The position numbers and the translations under genes were made by a program. A DNA stretch of 64,000 bases from Tenacibaculum sp. 190524A05c (GTDB lineage Bacteria > Bacteroidota > Bacteroidia > Flavobacteriales > Flavobacteriaceae): the NCBI RefSeq assembly GCF_964036595.1, contig NZ_OZ038523.1, forward strand, positions 400,501-464,500. Direction: 5' to 3'. Below, piece after piece: positions 23,875-32,940 of this stretch; the stretch's first letter is position 1; each line of letters starts with the position of its first letter. The notes beneath the pieces are model-generated. The model was not told where the DNA came from, ran no database searches, and saw only the letters and a program-made list of their open reading frames with translations.

Positions 23875-24147
23875 TTAGTTTACAGAATCGCTTAACCCAG
23901 CACCAGCTTTAAACTTAACAACGTTCTTAGCAGCGATTTGGATTTCTTTACCAGTTTGAGGGTTTCTTCCTGTTCTAGCAGCTCTTTTAGAAACTGACCA
24001 AGTTCCCCATCCAACTAAAGCAACCTTATCACCTTTCTTTAAAGCTCCAGTTACGTTGTTTGTTAAAGAATCTAAAGCAGCTTTAGCAGCAGCTTTTGAA
24101 ATTCCTGCGTCAGCAGCCATCGCGTCGATTAAATCAGACTTGTTCAT
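23875..24147 (-). CDS. HU-family DNA-binding protein
   Basis: A 90-aa nucleoid protein of normal length. The N-terminal helices are [28 protein letters not shown]. The DNA-binding arm carries the family signature [18 protein letters not shown] with the intercalating Pro, and ends in [10 protein letters not shown]. It binds and bends DNA as a dimer and compacts the nucleoid. The promoter is the clearest in the window (-7 at 24197-24204, -33 at 24224-24226, 19 bp apart). Direct 12-bp repeats lie further upstream and a palindrome in the leader, so expression may be regulated. Confidence 0.95.
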   Translation of the reverse strand: MNKSDLIDAMAADAGISKAAAKAALDSLTNNVTGALKKGDKVALVGWGTWSVSKRAARTGRNPQTGKEIQIAAKNVVKFKAGAGLSDSVN

Positions 24148-24182
24148 AATTTATAGATTTTTAAAATTAATTAATGTTTTTT

Positions 24183-24192
24183 GCATTAATGC
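24183..24192. repeat. 10-bp palindrome in the HU leader
   Basis: GCATTAATGC is a perfect palindrome close to the expected transcription start of the HU gene. It could be an operator or a chance palindrome. Confidence 0.3.
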
Positions 24193-24196
24193 TTAA

Positions 24197-24226
24197 CAAA
24201 TATAGATTTAATGCGGTATTGCGCAA
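24197..24226 (-). promoter_or_regulatory. HU promoter (-33/-7)
   Basis: On the minus strand the -33 TTG (24224-24226) is followed after 19 bp by TATATTTG (24197-24204, a full TAnnTTTG match). The leader to the HU ATG is about 43 nt. Confidence 0.65.
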
Positions 24227-24249
24227 GTTTAGGGGGGTAAAAACCAAGG

Positions 24250-24282
24250 ATTTGTTAATAAGTTGTATCAATTTGTTAATAA
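24250..24282. repeat. Two 12-bp direct repeats upstream of the HU promoter
   Basis: ATTTGTTAATAA occurs at 24250-24261 and 24271-24282, 21 bp apart, that is two helical turns, so both copies face the same side of the helix. They lie 24-56 bp upstream of the -33 element of HU. Confidence 0.45.
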
Positions 24283-24288
24283 CCCCAA

Positions 24289-24330
24289 TAAAAAAGAGGT
24301 TGAAATCACCTATCCCACGTGAATAGTGGG
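24289..24330 (-). terminator. Candidate tandem-hairpin terminator of the kinase-recQ-fmt operon
   Basis: On the minus strand CCCAC-N7-GTGGG is followed by AGGT-N7-ACCT and then CTTTTTTATT. It starts directly behind the fmt stop codon. The stems are short, so the call is moderate. Confidence 0.5.
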
Positions 24331-25275
24331 CTACAGCATGATGGCATCTTTCTCAAAGGTATATCCATTTAATAAACTAGGAATATCTAACATTTTTTTA
24401 CCAGATAATTTAATCTCATTTATAATTAAATATCCATCCTTAACAGCAACTTTGAGTTCCTTTTTGGTGGTAACAATTGTTCCTGCTTTTAAATTATGAT
24501 CAGAAAGCTCTTTATCAACACCATAAATTTTTGCTGAAATTTCATTTTCACCATTCTTTATATTCGTCCAAGCGGCAGGATATGGATTTAACCCTCTAAT
24601 ATGATTATATATTTCAGAAACAGATTTAGTCCAATCTACTTTGCAATTATGCGGGAATAATTTTGGTGCAGCTTTTTCCTCTAATTCTGGTTGCTTTGTT
24701 GTTTTAACTTCACCTGAAGAAATAAGATCAACTGTTTTCGTAACTAAATCAGCACCTAAATACATTAATCGATCGTGTAATTCACCTACAATTTCATCTT
24801 CTTTAATTTCAATCTCACTTTTTAAAATAATTTCTCCAGTATCTATTTTATCATCAATAAAGAAAGTAGTTACTCCGGTTTTTGTTTCACCATTTATAAT
24901 AGCCCAATTGATTGGCGCAGCTCCTCTATACTCAGGTAGGAGAGAGGCGTGTAAATTAAATGTACCTTCTTTTGGCATTTTCCAAACAACCGTTGGTAAC
25001 ATTCTAAACGCAACAACAATTTGCAAGTCTACATTCAAATCTTTCAATTCCGCCAAGAAATCTTCACTTTTTAAGTTCGTCGGTTGTAGTATTGGTAAAT
25101 CTTGTGTTAACGCATATTTCTTAACTGCAGATTGATTTAACTTTCTTCCTCTTCCAGCTGGTTTATCAGGAGCTGTTATAACACCTACAACATTATATTT
25201 ATCTTCAATAAGTTTCTTTAAAATGGTTACTGCAAAATCTGGAGTTCCCATAAAAACAATTCGTAAGTCTTTCAT
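24331..25275 (-). CDS. fmt: Methionyl-tRNA formyltransferase
   Basis: A 314-aa enzyme that formylates initiator Met-tRNA with 10-formyltetrahydrofolate. The N-terminal Rossmann domain has VFMGTPDFAV and the catalytic FNLHASLLPEYRGAAPINWAI with its Asn-His pair, followed by TTFFIDDKIDTGEII with the catalytic Asp. The C-terminal OB-fold covers about 205-314 (GLNPYPAAWTNI). The length is normal. It is the last gene of a three-gene operon; its ATG directly follows the recQ stop codon with no base between. A double hairpin follows. Confidence 0.97.
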   Translation of the reverse strand: MKDLRIVFMGTPDFAVTILKKLIEDKYNVVGVITAPDKPAGRGRKLNQSAVKKYALTQDLPILQPTNLKSEDFLAELKDLNVDLQIVVAFRMLPTVVWKMPKEGTFNLHASLLPEYRGAAPINWAIINGETKTGVTTFFIDDKIDTGEIILKSEIEIKEDEIVGELHDRLMYLGADLVTKTVDLISSGEVKTTKQPELEEKAAPKLFPHNCKVDWTKSVSEIYNHIRGLNPYPAAWTNIKNGENEISAKIYGVDKELSDHNLKAGTIVTTKKELKVAVKDGYLIINEIKLSGKKMLDIPSLLNGYTFEKDAIML

Positions 25276-27162
25276 CTATTTTATAAAGTAAGTATTTGAG
25301 TTTGTAATTCCTATTATTTCTTCAGCCAATAGTTTTCGCAAATGTATTAAAATATCCTGCTCAGGATAAGAAAGTTCATGCTGTAGTTCTTTTAAAGATA
25401 TATTCTCTTTTTTACTAATAATTTTAAGTAGCAATGGAGATAAATTATCCTTTGTTCTAATTCGATTTTTACAAACATCACACTTTCCACAATTGGTATT
25501 TGATATTTGTCCAAAGTAATTTAAAACCTGAATATTTCGACAGATAGTATCATTTTCAATATAGTTTATAATGTTTTCAAGTTTCTTGTATTTGTACTTT
25601 AAAAACTTTGATATCTCTTTACTATACCTATTAATTGCTTTGTTGTCTTCTCTTGGTAATAAAAATGTTATTTCACTATCGGAGTCAGATTTATGATAAT
25701 CAAGAATTTCTTCCGACTCGAGCTTTTTTAATAACTCTATTACCTTAAAAGAAGTAATCCCTAGTTTTTTAGCTATTGAAAATTCATTAATCTTTACTTC
25801 AGCTTCAAATAATCCTGTATACATTCGAAGAATAGTATCTAATAATTTAGATTTTAGATTTTGATTTTCCTTATAACTAATTAATTGATTAGAACTAACC
25901 TTAAATTGAACGGTGGAAGTCTTTTGTTTTCCTTGTTGAAAATCTAGAATGCCATAATTGTTCAATAATTGTAATGCATTGAAAGTTTTACTTGGTGAAA
26001 AACCATATTTATTACAAAATTGTAAAATATTAAAGCTATAATTTTCATCTGTTATTTCGCCTAAAGCAATTTGAAAATGCTGATATAGCTTTTTATGAAT
26101 TTCTTTTATTTCTAATATTGACGGTTGAGATTGTGCGAAAATACTTTTGGCATTTTCTATATCTGAAGGATTAGTTAATAATATAGCAAAAGCCTTTTCT
26201 TTATCTCTTCCAGCTCTTCCTGCTTCTTGAACATAATTTTCTACGGAAGAAGGTATATTATAATGTATAACTGTTTTTACATTTCCTTTATCTATTCCCA
26301 TTCCAAAGGCATTTGTAGCCACCATTATGGGTGTTTGTTCTGTCATCCAATTTTCAAAAGCTTCATTTTTTTCTGTTAAAGATAAACCACCATGATAATA
26401 GCTGCTTTTAAAACCGTTGTAATTTAAATAATTGGAAAGTTCTTTCGTCTTTTTTCTAGAGTTAACATAAATAATACTCGGGTTATTATATTTCCCGAAA
26501 ATTTGTTGAAGCTTTGAAAGTTTGTCATTAGTTTTAATGACGGTGTAAGAAAGATTATCGCGATTAAAAGATTGTTTTAAAATTTTTGGATTATCTAATT
26601 CTAAAATATCTTCAATATCCTTTAGTACCTTTTTAGTAGCGGTAGCTGTTAAAGCCGCAACATTAGTATCAGGAGCAATTTCTCTTAAAACATTTAGTTT
26701 GGTGTAGGAAGGCCTAAAATCATGTCCCCATTCAGAAATACAATGTGCTTCATCTATAACAAAAAAAGAAATTGTTAATTCTTTAAGTTTTTCTTGAATA
26801 AGTTTTGATTGTAATCTTTCAGGAGAAAGGTATAGGAATTTATATCTACCATATTTAATATTATCAAATAAGGTTACAATTTCATCAACTGAAGATCCAG
26901 AGGGAATATTAAGAGCTTTTATTCCCTTATTTTTTAAATTATTGACTTGATCTTCAATTAAAGCAATTAATGGAGAAATTACGATACAAACACCATCTAC
27001 AAGCATAGCTGGTACTTGAAAAGAAATTGATTTTCCTCCACCAGTAGGTAATAAAGCAATGGTATCTTTCTTTTCTAGAATTGTATGTACAATTTCTTGT
27101 TGTTTAGCTCTAAAAGAAGAAAATCCCCAATAGGATTTTAATATTTCTAATGGATTTGACAT
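25276..27162 (-). CDS. recQ: RecQ-family ATP-dependent DNA helicase
   Basis: A 628-aa superfamily 2 helicase acting 3' to 5' in recombination and repair. Walker A is [16 protein letters not shown], the DEAH box is [19 protein letters not shown], motif III is ALTATAT, and the C-terminal helicase motif is [13 protein letters not shown] followed by [15 protein letters not shown]. The RQC zinc cluster is visible as C-x17-CGKCDVC near 565-590 ([11 protein letters not shown], then NCGKCDVCK). The C-terminal end lacks an obvious HRDC domain, so this is the shorter form. Bacteroidota often carry a second, longer RecQ. Zero-base junctions to both neighbours imply translational coupling. Confidence 0.93.
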   Translation of the reverse strand: MSNPLEILKSYWGFSSFRAKQQEIVHTILEKKDTIALLPTGGGKSISFQVPAMLVDGVCIVISPLIALIEDQVNNLKNKGIKALNIPSGSSVDEIVTLFDNIKYGRYKFLYLSPERLQSKLIQEKLKELTISFFVIDEAHCISEWGHDFRPSYTKLNVLREIAPDTNVAALTATATKKVLKDIEDILELDNPKILKQSFNRDNLSYTVIKTNDKLSKLQQIFGKYNNPSIIYVNSRKKTKELSNYLNYNGFKSSYYHGGLSLTEKNEAFENWMTEQTPIMVATNAFGMGIDKGNVKTVIHYNIPSSVENYVQEAGRAGRDKEKAFAILLTNPSDIENAKSIFAQSQPSILEIKEIHKKLYQHFQIALGEITDENYSFNILQFCNKYGFSPSKTFNALQLLNNYGILDFQQGKQKTSTVQFKVSSNQLISYKENQNLKSKLLDTILRMYTGLFEAEVKINEFSIAKKLGITSFKVIELLKKLESEEILDYHKSDSDSEITFLLPREDNKAINRYSKEISKFLKYKYKKLENIINYIENDTICRNIQVLNYFGQISNTNCGKCDVCKNRIRTKDNLSPLLLKIISKKENISLKELQHELSYPEQDILIHLRKLLAEEIIGITNSNTYFIK

Positions 27163-27693
27163 TTACATGTGGCTCAATATAAAATTACAACGGTTCCTAA
27201 CAGTATCAAAAGGTACATTTATAATTTCATAACCGAGCTCTGAATATGCTTCATTTAAAAATTTACTTATGGTCTCAGATTGCTCAAAAGTTTCGTAGCG
27301 TTCGTTGTCTGACCTGTAAATTTCTTTCCAAGGAAGAAATTGAAAAACTTTTGTGTATTTATATTTTTCACTTTTTTCTAAAAATACAGAAGGAAATTCT
27401 GTATCAAAATATCTCATATAGGCATGAATACTTGGAATTCCTCGATCGAAAAAAACTATTCTCTGATTAGAGTTTTCAGCATCAATAAATTGTTGTTCCC
27501 TTCCTTCTAATAGCTTGGTACTAAATAAAATAGGGTCTGTTAAGAATAATTGTTCTATTCCTTCTTCCTGTGCTTTCTTAGTCACTTCCCTTGAAATTTC
27601 AGGCATACATTTAAATCCCTGACGTTTTAAAAACCTTAACACAGAAGACTTCCCTGTACCTGGTCCACCAATAAAAACAATTTTTTCTTGCAT
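27163..27693 (-). CDS. P-loop kinase/ATPase (NadR/Ttd14-like AAA domain)
   Basis: A 176-aa P-loop protein. Walker A is IGGPGTGKSSVLRFL at residues 8-22, followed by EISREV with a conserved Arg and Glu. The Walker B-like FFDRGIPSIHAYMRYF lies near 80-95, and NERYETFEQSETISKFL is a lid-like segment. This is the AAA_28 or NadR nucleotide/nucleoside kinase-like family; the substrate is unknown. A -7 box lies only four bases from the ATG, so the transcript may be leaderless. It heads the operon with recQ and fmt. Confidence 0.85.
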   Translation of the reverse strand: MQEKIVFIGGPGTGKSSVLRFLKRQGFKCMPEISREVTKKAQEEGIEQLFLTDPILFSTKLLEGREQQFIDAENSNQRIVFFDRGIPSIHAYMRYFDTEFPSVFLEKSEKYKYTKVFQFLPWKEIYRSDNERYETFEQSETISKFLNEAYSELGYEIINVPFDTVRNRCNFILSHM

Positions 27694-27697
27694 GTGG

Positions 27698-27745
27698 CAA
27701 AAATAAAAGTTTCGTTAATTATATGTAATAAATAGTGTAATTTTG
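27698..27745. promoter_or_regulatory. Divergent -7 boxes between the kinase and DUF493 genes
   Basis: Minus-strand TATTTTTG (27698-27705) lies four bases upstream of the kinase ATG. Plus-strand TAATTTTG (27738-27745) lies 70 bp upstream of the DUF493 ATG. Both match TAnnTTTG. Confidence 0.45.
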
Positions 27746-27815
27746 TTCTCCTGTAAATTTTTAGGATATATTTTTAGCTAAAAAAACAGTTAAATTAACA
27801 ATCAAAAAGAATCAC

Positions 27816-28097
27816 ATGTCGGACAGAGATGCTTTTTATATTAAATTAAAAACCAAATTAGAGGAAACAACTACGTTTCCTACAAAATACTTATATAAAT
27901 TTATCGTTCCTTCTAATGGAGATCAAGTACAACAAGTAAAGGATCTTTTTGATAAGGGAGGAGCAGTTATCAATACAAAAAAATCGAGGACAGGAAAATA
28001 TGTTAGTGTTTCTATTCACTTAAACATGAAAAGTGCAGATGAAATTATAGCATATTATAAGGAGGCTGAGAAAATCGAAGGAATCATATCATTGTAA
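27816..28097 (+). CDS. DUF493 (YbeD-like) protein
   Basis: A 93-aa protein of the DUF493 family, a small ACT-like alpha/beta fold. The sequence shows TFPTKYLYKFIVPSNGDQVQQVKDLF, then RTGKYVSVSIHLNMKSADEIIAYY, the typical pattern for the family. The molecular role is unknown; E. coli YbeD is the best-known member. It lies four bases ahead of the first SurA-like gene and probably begins a transcript that includes the SurA-like cluster and moxR. It has no signal peptide, so it is cytosolic. Confidence 0.88.
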   Translation: MSDRDAFYIKLKTKLEETTTFPTKYLYKFIVPSNGDQVQQVKDLFDKGGAVINTKKSRTGKYVSVSIHLNMKSADEIIAYYKEAEKIEGIISL

Positions 28098-28101
28098 TTT
28101 T

Positions 28102-29706
28102 ATGAAAAACAGCATCATCACATTTATTTCTTTGTTTTTAGTACTAGTTAGTTACGGTCAAAAAGACAAAGTATTACTTACTATTAATGAAGAACCAGTT
28201 TACGTTTCTGAGTTTAAAAGAGTTTATGAAAAAAATCTAGATCAGATTAACGATAGTGAAAAAGGTATCGATAAAAATTTAGATCTTTTTATTAACTACA
28301 AACTTAAGTTAATTGAGGCTTACAAGCTTAAATTAGATACTTCTAGAAACTACAAAAGCGAATATAGAAGTTATAAAAATCAGTTGATGACTCCTTATCT
28401 TCAAGATGAAGATTTTAAGAAGAGTCTTGTTCAACAAGCTTACAATAGAACAAAAGAAGAAGTAAGAGCAAGTCATATTCTTATTTCATATTCTAAAAAA
28501 ACAGCAAAAAGAGACACAACTGAAATTTTAAATGTCTTAGATTCAATTCGAACAAGAATTGATAAAGGAGATGACTTTGGTGAGTTGGCAAAAGAATTTT
28601 CTGATGATCCTTCTGCTCAAATGAATGGAGGTGATTTGGGGTATTTTTCTGCATTTAGAATGGTATATCCTTTTGAAGAAGCTGCATACGCTACAGAAGT
28701 GGGTAAAGTTTCTAAACCATTTAAAACAAGATTTGGATATCACATATTAAAAGTTACAGATAAGAGAAACTCAAAAGGAGCTTATGAAGTAGCACATATT
28801 TTAGCCAGAGATAAAAGTATCATAGGAAAGGTGAAAATTGATTCTTTGTATAAGAAAATTCAAAACGGAGAGTCATTTGGAGACATAGCTAAAAAATATT
28901 CAGAAGATAAAGGGTCTGCAACTAATGGAGGTGTTTTACCAAGATTTTCTTCAGGAAGAATGGTACCTTCTTTTGAAAATGAGGTTTTCAATTTAACTAA
29001 GGAAGGAGAAGTAAGTAAGCCTTTTAAAACTAGATATGGTTGGCATATTGTAAAGTTGATTAAAAATTATCCAATAAAATCTTTTCAAGAACTGAAACCA
29101 GAATTAGAGGCTAGAATTAGAACAAGTAACAGAGGTAAACTATCTCTTCAGAAATTAGTTTCAGATTTAAAATTAAAGTATAAAATCGTTAAAAACACTG
29201 ATTTATTGAATCGTGTAATTAAAGATAGAGACTTTGAATTTCCAGAATCAGATGAAAATACTGCTATTATAACAGTTGAAAAACAAGGAGCTACATTAAA
29301 AGAATTTTTGGATTACATTAAGAATAAGAAGTATTTAAGTGTAGAAAACCTTTGGAGTAAGTTCGAGGATGAAAAAGTTCTGAATTATTACAAAGAAGAC
29401 TTAGTTAATTTGTATCCTGAATACAAGAATACACTTCAAGAATACAAGGATGGATTGTTGTTATTTGATTTAATGAAATCTAAAATTTGGGACGCTTCTC
29501 AAAATGACGATGAAGGATTAACGAATTATTTTGAAAATAATAAAAAGAATTATAGCTCAGAAGATATTTCAAAAGTAAAAGGGGAGGTAATTAATGATTA
29601 CCAGAAGTATCTTGAAGAGCAGTGGTTAGCTACTTTAAAGAAGGAAAATAAAATTAAAATTAATAAGAAAGTTTTAAAGAAGCTTAAAAAGCGTTACAAC
29701 CAATAA
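28102..29706 (+). CDS. Periplasmic peptidylprolyl isomerase with two parvulin domains
   Basis: A 534-aa exported chaperone-isomerase with a signal peptide (IITFISLFLVLVSYGQ). Two parvulin (PpiC-type) domains are visible. One, at about 120-215, contains RASHILISYSKKTAK, GGDLGYFSAFRMVYPFEEAAY and KTRFGYHILKVTD. The second, at about 228-320, contains AHILARDKS, GGVLPRFSSGRMVPSFE and KTRYGWHIVKLI. A long helical C-terminal region follows. The role is to help outer-membrane protein folding in the periplasm, like SurA/PpiD. It is first of three neighbouring SurA-like genes. Confidence 0.9.
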   Translation: MKNSIITFISLFLVLVSYGQKDKVLLTINEEPVYVSEFKRVYEKNLDQINDSEKGIDKNLDLFINYKLKLIEAYKLKLDTSRNYKSEYRSYKNQLMTPYLQDEDFKKSLVQQAYNRTKEEVRASHILISYSKKTAKRDTTEILNVLDSIRTRIDKGDDFGELAKEFSDDPSAQMNGGDLGYFSAFRMVYPFEEAAYATEVGKVSKPFKTRFGYHILKVTDKRNSKGAYEVAHILARDKSIIGKVKIDSLYKKIQNGESFGDIAKKYSEDKGSATNGGVLPRFSSGRMVPSFENEVFNLTKEGEVSKPFKTRYGWHIVKLIKNYPIKSFQELKPELEARIRTSNRGKLSLQKLVSDLKLKYKIVKNTDLLNRVIKDRDFEFPESDENTAIITVEKQGATLKEFLDYIKNKKYLSVENLWSKFEDEKVLNYYKEDLVNLYPEYKNTLQEYKDGLLLFDLMKSKIWDASQNDDEGLTNYFENNKKNYSSEDISKVKGEVINDYQKYLEEQWLATLKKENKIKINKKVLKKLKKRYNQ

Positions 29707-29712
29707 ATTAAA

Positions 29713-30585
29713 GTGAAAAAATTAGTTCTACTTTTTTCAGTACTCCTTTCTGTGAGTTCTTGTGACAAGATAAAGTCGTTTGATATATTCACAAAAAAAG
29801 AGGAGAAGAAAGAGCCTGTAGTAGCTTCTGTCGGGGAAACAAATTTGTATTTATCTGAGTTAGAAAGTGTCATTCCAAAAGGCATTTCAGATAATGATAG
29901 TATTGTTTTAGCGAAAAGTTATATCAATACATGGGCTAAACAGCAATTGTTGTTGCAACGAGCTGAAGAAAATATATCTGAAGTAAATAGTAATAAAATT
30001 GACGAACTGATTAAAGCTTATCGTCAAAGTTTATATATAAATGGTTACAAGGAAACTTTAATCAAACAACAACTTGACACAATTATAAGTGAAGCTTCAA
30101 TAGAGGATTATTACCAAAAAAATAAGGACAATTTCAAGCTCAATGAAGAGTTACTTCAAATTAAGTATGTATACTTTGGTAATGATTTCTTAGATAAGGA
30201 CGAAGCTATTGAAAAGTTTAAGTCTACAGAAGAAGAAGATTTAGAAGATCTTGAATCTTTAACAATTAACTTTAAAGATTATCAATTAAGAGATTCTACT
30301 TGGATCACATATGATAAACTACTTCAAAAAATTCCTCCATTTCGATACGAAACGAAAGAAAAATTGTTAAAAATATCAAAATTCATTAAGAAGGAAGATA
30401 GTTTAGGAGTATATTTGGTGGCTGTGAACAATGTGCTAATGAGAAACGACATTGCTCCACTAAGTTATATTGAGAATAATATTAAACAATTAATCTTACA
30501 CAATCGTAAGATAGAATTAGTTAGAGATATAGAAAAAACGTTGATTAATGATGCAATTAAGAATAATGAATTTAAAGAGTATTAG
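29713..30585 (+). CDS. SurA/PPIase-like lipoprotein without a clear catalytic domain
   Basis: A 290-aa lipoprotein starting at GTG, with lipobox SVSSC (Cys17). The N-terminal part resembles the SurA N-terminal helical chaperone module (VASVGETNLYLSELESVIPKG, SYINTWAKQQLLLQRAEENI). The C-terminal half has IEDYYQKNKDNFKLNEELLQIKYVYF, as seen before a parvulin domain, but the parvulin signature (GGxLG, FGYH) is missing. It is probably a chaperone paralogue that has lost isomerase activity. It lies six bases behind the first PPIase gene and overlaps the third. Confidence 0.75.
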   Translation: MKKLVLLFSVLLSVSSCDKIKSFDIFTKKEEKKEPVVASVGETNLYLSELESVIPKGISDNDSIVLAKSYINTWAKQQLLLQRAEENISEVNSNKIDELIKAYRQSLYINGYKETLIKQQLDTIISEASIEDYYQKNKDNFKLNEELLQIKYVYFGNDFLDKDEAIEKFKSTEEEDLEDLESLTINFKDYQLRDSTWITYDKLLQKIPPFRYETKEKLLKISKFIKKEDSLGVYLVAVNNVLMRNDIAPLSYIENNIKQLILHNRKIELVRDIEKTLINDAIKNNEFKEY

Positions 30586-31924
30586 TCTTTCACTTTTTGT
30601 AATGTGTGCAAGTTTAAATGTTTTTGCACAAAAGGTAAAAATAGATGGTGTAGCAGTTGTAGTTGGAAAGAATATTGTTTTAGATTCTGATATCGCTAAG
30701 TTTAAGCAAGAAGTTGAATTACGAAGTGAGGGAAAAGTGAAAATTTCTGACTGCGAAATGTTAGAAGAATTAATGCAACAAAAGCTTTTAGCGCATCATG
30801 CAGTTGTTGATAGTGTTACAGTTTCTAAATCAGAAATAGATTCTAGAGTAGATAGAAGTATTCAGTTTTTTACACAGGAATATGGTGATGTTGATGCTGT
30901 TGTTAAAGCTTATGGATTTAACGATTTAGAGGATTTAAAAAAGGAATTATCTCGTGTTCAAAAAGAAAATGCTTTAATTGAAAAAGAACAAGTAAAGGTA
31001 ACAGAAGATGTCGATGTAACTCCAGAAGAAGTACGATTGTATTTTAATGGATTAGAAGCAAAAGGAGAATTACCTGAGTTTCCAGCTGAAGTTCAATTGG
31101 CTCAAATTGTTTTAAAAGCTGAACCTACAAAAGAAGAGGAGCAGAGAGTTATAGATAAGTTAACTGAAATTAGAAGACAAATAGTTGAAGATGGAGCAAG
31201 TTTTAAGTTAAAGGCAATTATTAATTCAGAGGAGCCAAGTGTTGGGCAAACCGGAGGTTTCTTAGGCGCTGTAACAAAAGATACTCCTTTTATCAAAGAA
31301 TTTAAAGAAGTTGTTTTTACTCTTGATGAAGGCCAGATTTCGGAACCTTTTAAGACAGATTTCGGATATCATATCGTTTTATTACACAAGATTAAAGGTA
31401 AAGGAAGAGAAGTTTCTCATATTTTAATGAGACCAGAAGTGTCTGACAATAAGTTGAAAGAAACGAAAGAAGAATTAGAAAAAATCAGAAAAGATTTAGA
31501 AGAGAAGAAAATTACGTTTGAAGAAGCAGTTAAAAAATATTCAGAAGATAAAGAAACTAAGAATTTTGGAGGATTATATTTAAACCCATATACAGGTGAA
31601 CCAACATGGGAGTTAACTAGAATGGATCCTGCGTTATATGGACGTGTTAATGAATTGCAAACAGGAGAATATTCTGAAGTTTTCTATGAGGAAACAAAAA
31701 CACAAGAGAAGATGTATATGTTGATTTTGATGAAATCAAGAACTAACACTCATACTGCAGATTTAGTAAAAGATTATGTGAAAGTTCAACAGTTAGCATT
31801 AACGAAAAAGAAAGAGGAAACTATTGAAAAATGGTCTAAGGATAAAATATCAGAAACTTATATTAAGCTTGGAGATGACTATAAAAAGTGTACTTTTAAA
31901 GCTAATTGGAAAAAAGAAAACTAA
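30566..31924 (+). CDS. SurA-like periplasmic peptidylprolyl isomerase
   Basis: A 452-aa protein starting at MNLKSISLSLF; an in-frame ATG at 30548 would put a charged stretch before the signal peptide and lies deeper in the previous gene, so 30566 is chosen. It has a cleavable signal peptide (SLFVMCASLNVFAQ) and a SurA N-terminal helical domain (VAVVVGKNIVLDSDIAKF, CEMLEELMQQKLLAHHAV). There are two parvulin domains, at about 170-265 (GGFLGAVTK, KTDFGYHIVLLH) and 270-370 (SHILMRP, GGLYLNPYTG, with the second degenerate). It acts as an outer-membrane protein chaperone. Its first 20 bp overlap the previous gene. Confidence 0.9.
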   Translation: MNLKSISLSLFVMCASLNVFAQKVKIDGVAVVVGKNIVLDSDIAKFKQEVELRSEGKVKISDCEMLEELMQQKLLAHHAVVDSVTVSKSEIDSRVDRSIQFFTQEYGDVDAVVKAYGFNDLEDLKKELSRVQKENALIEKEQVKVTEDVDVTPEEVRLYFNGLEAKGELPEFPAEVQLAQIVLKAEPTKEEEQRVIDKLTEIRRQIVEDGASFKLKAIINSEEPSVGQTGGFLGAVTKDTPFIKEFKEVVFTLDEGQISEPFKTDFGYHIVLLHKIKGKGREVSHILMRPEVSDNKLKETKEELEKIRKDLEEKKITFEEAVKKYSEDKETKNFGGLYLNPYTGEPTWELTRMDPALYGRVNELQTGEYSEVFYEETKTQEKMYMLILMKSRTNTHTADLVKDYVKVQQLALTKKKEETIEKWSKDKISETYIKLGDDYKKCTFKANWKKEN

Positions 31925-31930
31925 AAACGT

Positions 31931-32884
31931 ATGTCTGAAGTTGCAGCAGTAGATAATCTTGTTAAAAAGTACGCTCAGTTACAACAAGAAATAGGTAAGG
32001 TAATTATAGGGCAAAAAGAAGCTGTAAATTTCACTTTATTATCCATTTTTTGTGGAGGGCATTCGCTTTTAATTGGTGTTCCTGGTTTGGCAAAAACTTT
32101 ATTAGTCAACACGATCTCTAACTCTTTAGGTTTAGGATTTAATAGAATCCAGTTTACTCCAGATTTAATGCCTTCAGATATTTTAGGAAGTGAGATTTTA
32201 GATGAAACTAGAAAATTTAATTTCATTAAAGGACCTATATTCTCTAATATTATTCTTGCGGATGAGATTAACAGAACTCCTCCTAAAACACAGGCTGCAC
32301 TTTTAGAAGCAATGCAAGAGAGATCTGTAACCATTGCTGGAAATCAATACAATTTAGACCTGCCGTTTTTTGTTTTAGCAACTCAGAATCCAATTGAACA
32401 AGAAGGAACTTACCCTTTACCAGAAGCTCAATTAGATCGTTTTATGTTTTCTATCAATTTAGATTATCCATCTTTTGAGGAAGAAGTAGAAGTTGTAAAA
32501 AGTACAACATCTTTAAACGAACAGAAAGTAAATGCTTTGTTTAATGCAACTGAAATTGTTGAAATACAAAAGCTAATTCGTAAAATTCCAGTTGCGGATA
32601 ATGTTATTGAATATGCGGTTTCATTAGTTGGTAAAACAAGACCAAATTCAGATTTGGCTACTGATTTAGTAAAAAGTTATATCGATTGGGGAGCTGGACC
32701 TAGAGCTTCACAAAATTTAATTTTAGCGGCCAAAGCCCATGCTGCTGTGAATGGAAAGTATTCTCCAGATATTGAAGATGTGCAGGCAATTGCAGTTCCT
32801 ATTCTATCGCACAGGGTTGTGAAGAACTATAAAGCTGAAGCTGAAGGAATCACAATTAAAGAAATTATTACTTCTCTTTTCTAG
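31931..32884 (+). CDS. MoxR-family AAA+ ATPase
   Basis: A 317-aa cytosolic ATPase of the MoxR family, which acts with von Willebrand factor-type proteins in chaperone or metal-insertion roles. Walker A is IGVPGLAKTLLV at about 43-54, Walker B is ILADEINRTPPKTQAALLEAMQE, sensor 1 is LATQNPIEQEGTYPLPEAQLDRF, and sensor 2 is GAGPRASQNLI. The length is normal. It lies six bases behind the SurA-like gene. The usual MoxR neighbours (DUF58 and VWA genes) do not follow here. Confidence 0.93.
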   Translation: MSEVAAVDNLVKKYAQLQQEIGKVIIGQKEAVNFTLLSIFCGGHSLLIGVPGLAKTLLVNTISNSLGLGFNRIQFTPDLMPSDILGSEILDETRKFNFIKGPIFSNIILADEINRTPPKTQAALLEAMQERSVTIAGNQYNLDLPFFVLATQNPIEQEGTYPLPEAQLDRFMFSINLDYPSFEEEVEVVKSTTSLNEQKVNALFNATEIVEIQKLIRKIPVADNVIEYAVSLVGKTRPNSDLATDLVKSYIDWGAGPRASQNLILAAKAHAAVNGKYSPDIEDVQAIAVPILSHRVVKNYKAEAEGITIKEIITSLF

Positions 32885-32940
32885 AATTCTTATAATTTGA
32901 AATTTTATGATTATACTTATATCCTCTAGAGATATTAAGT

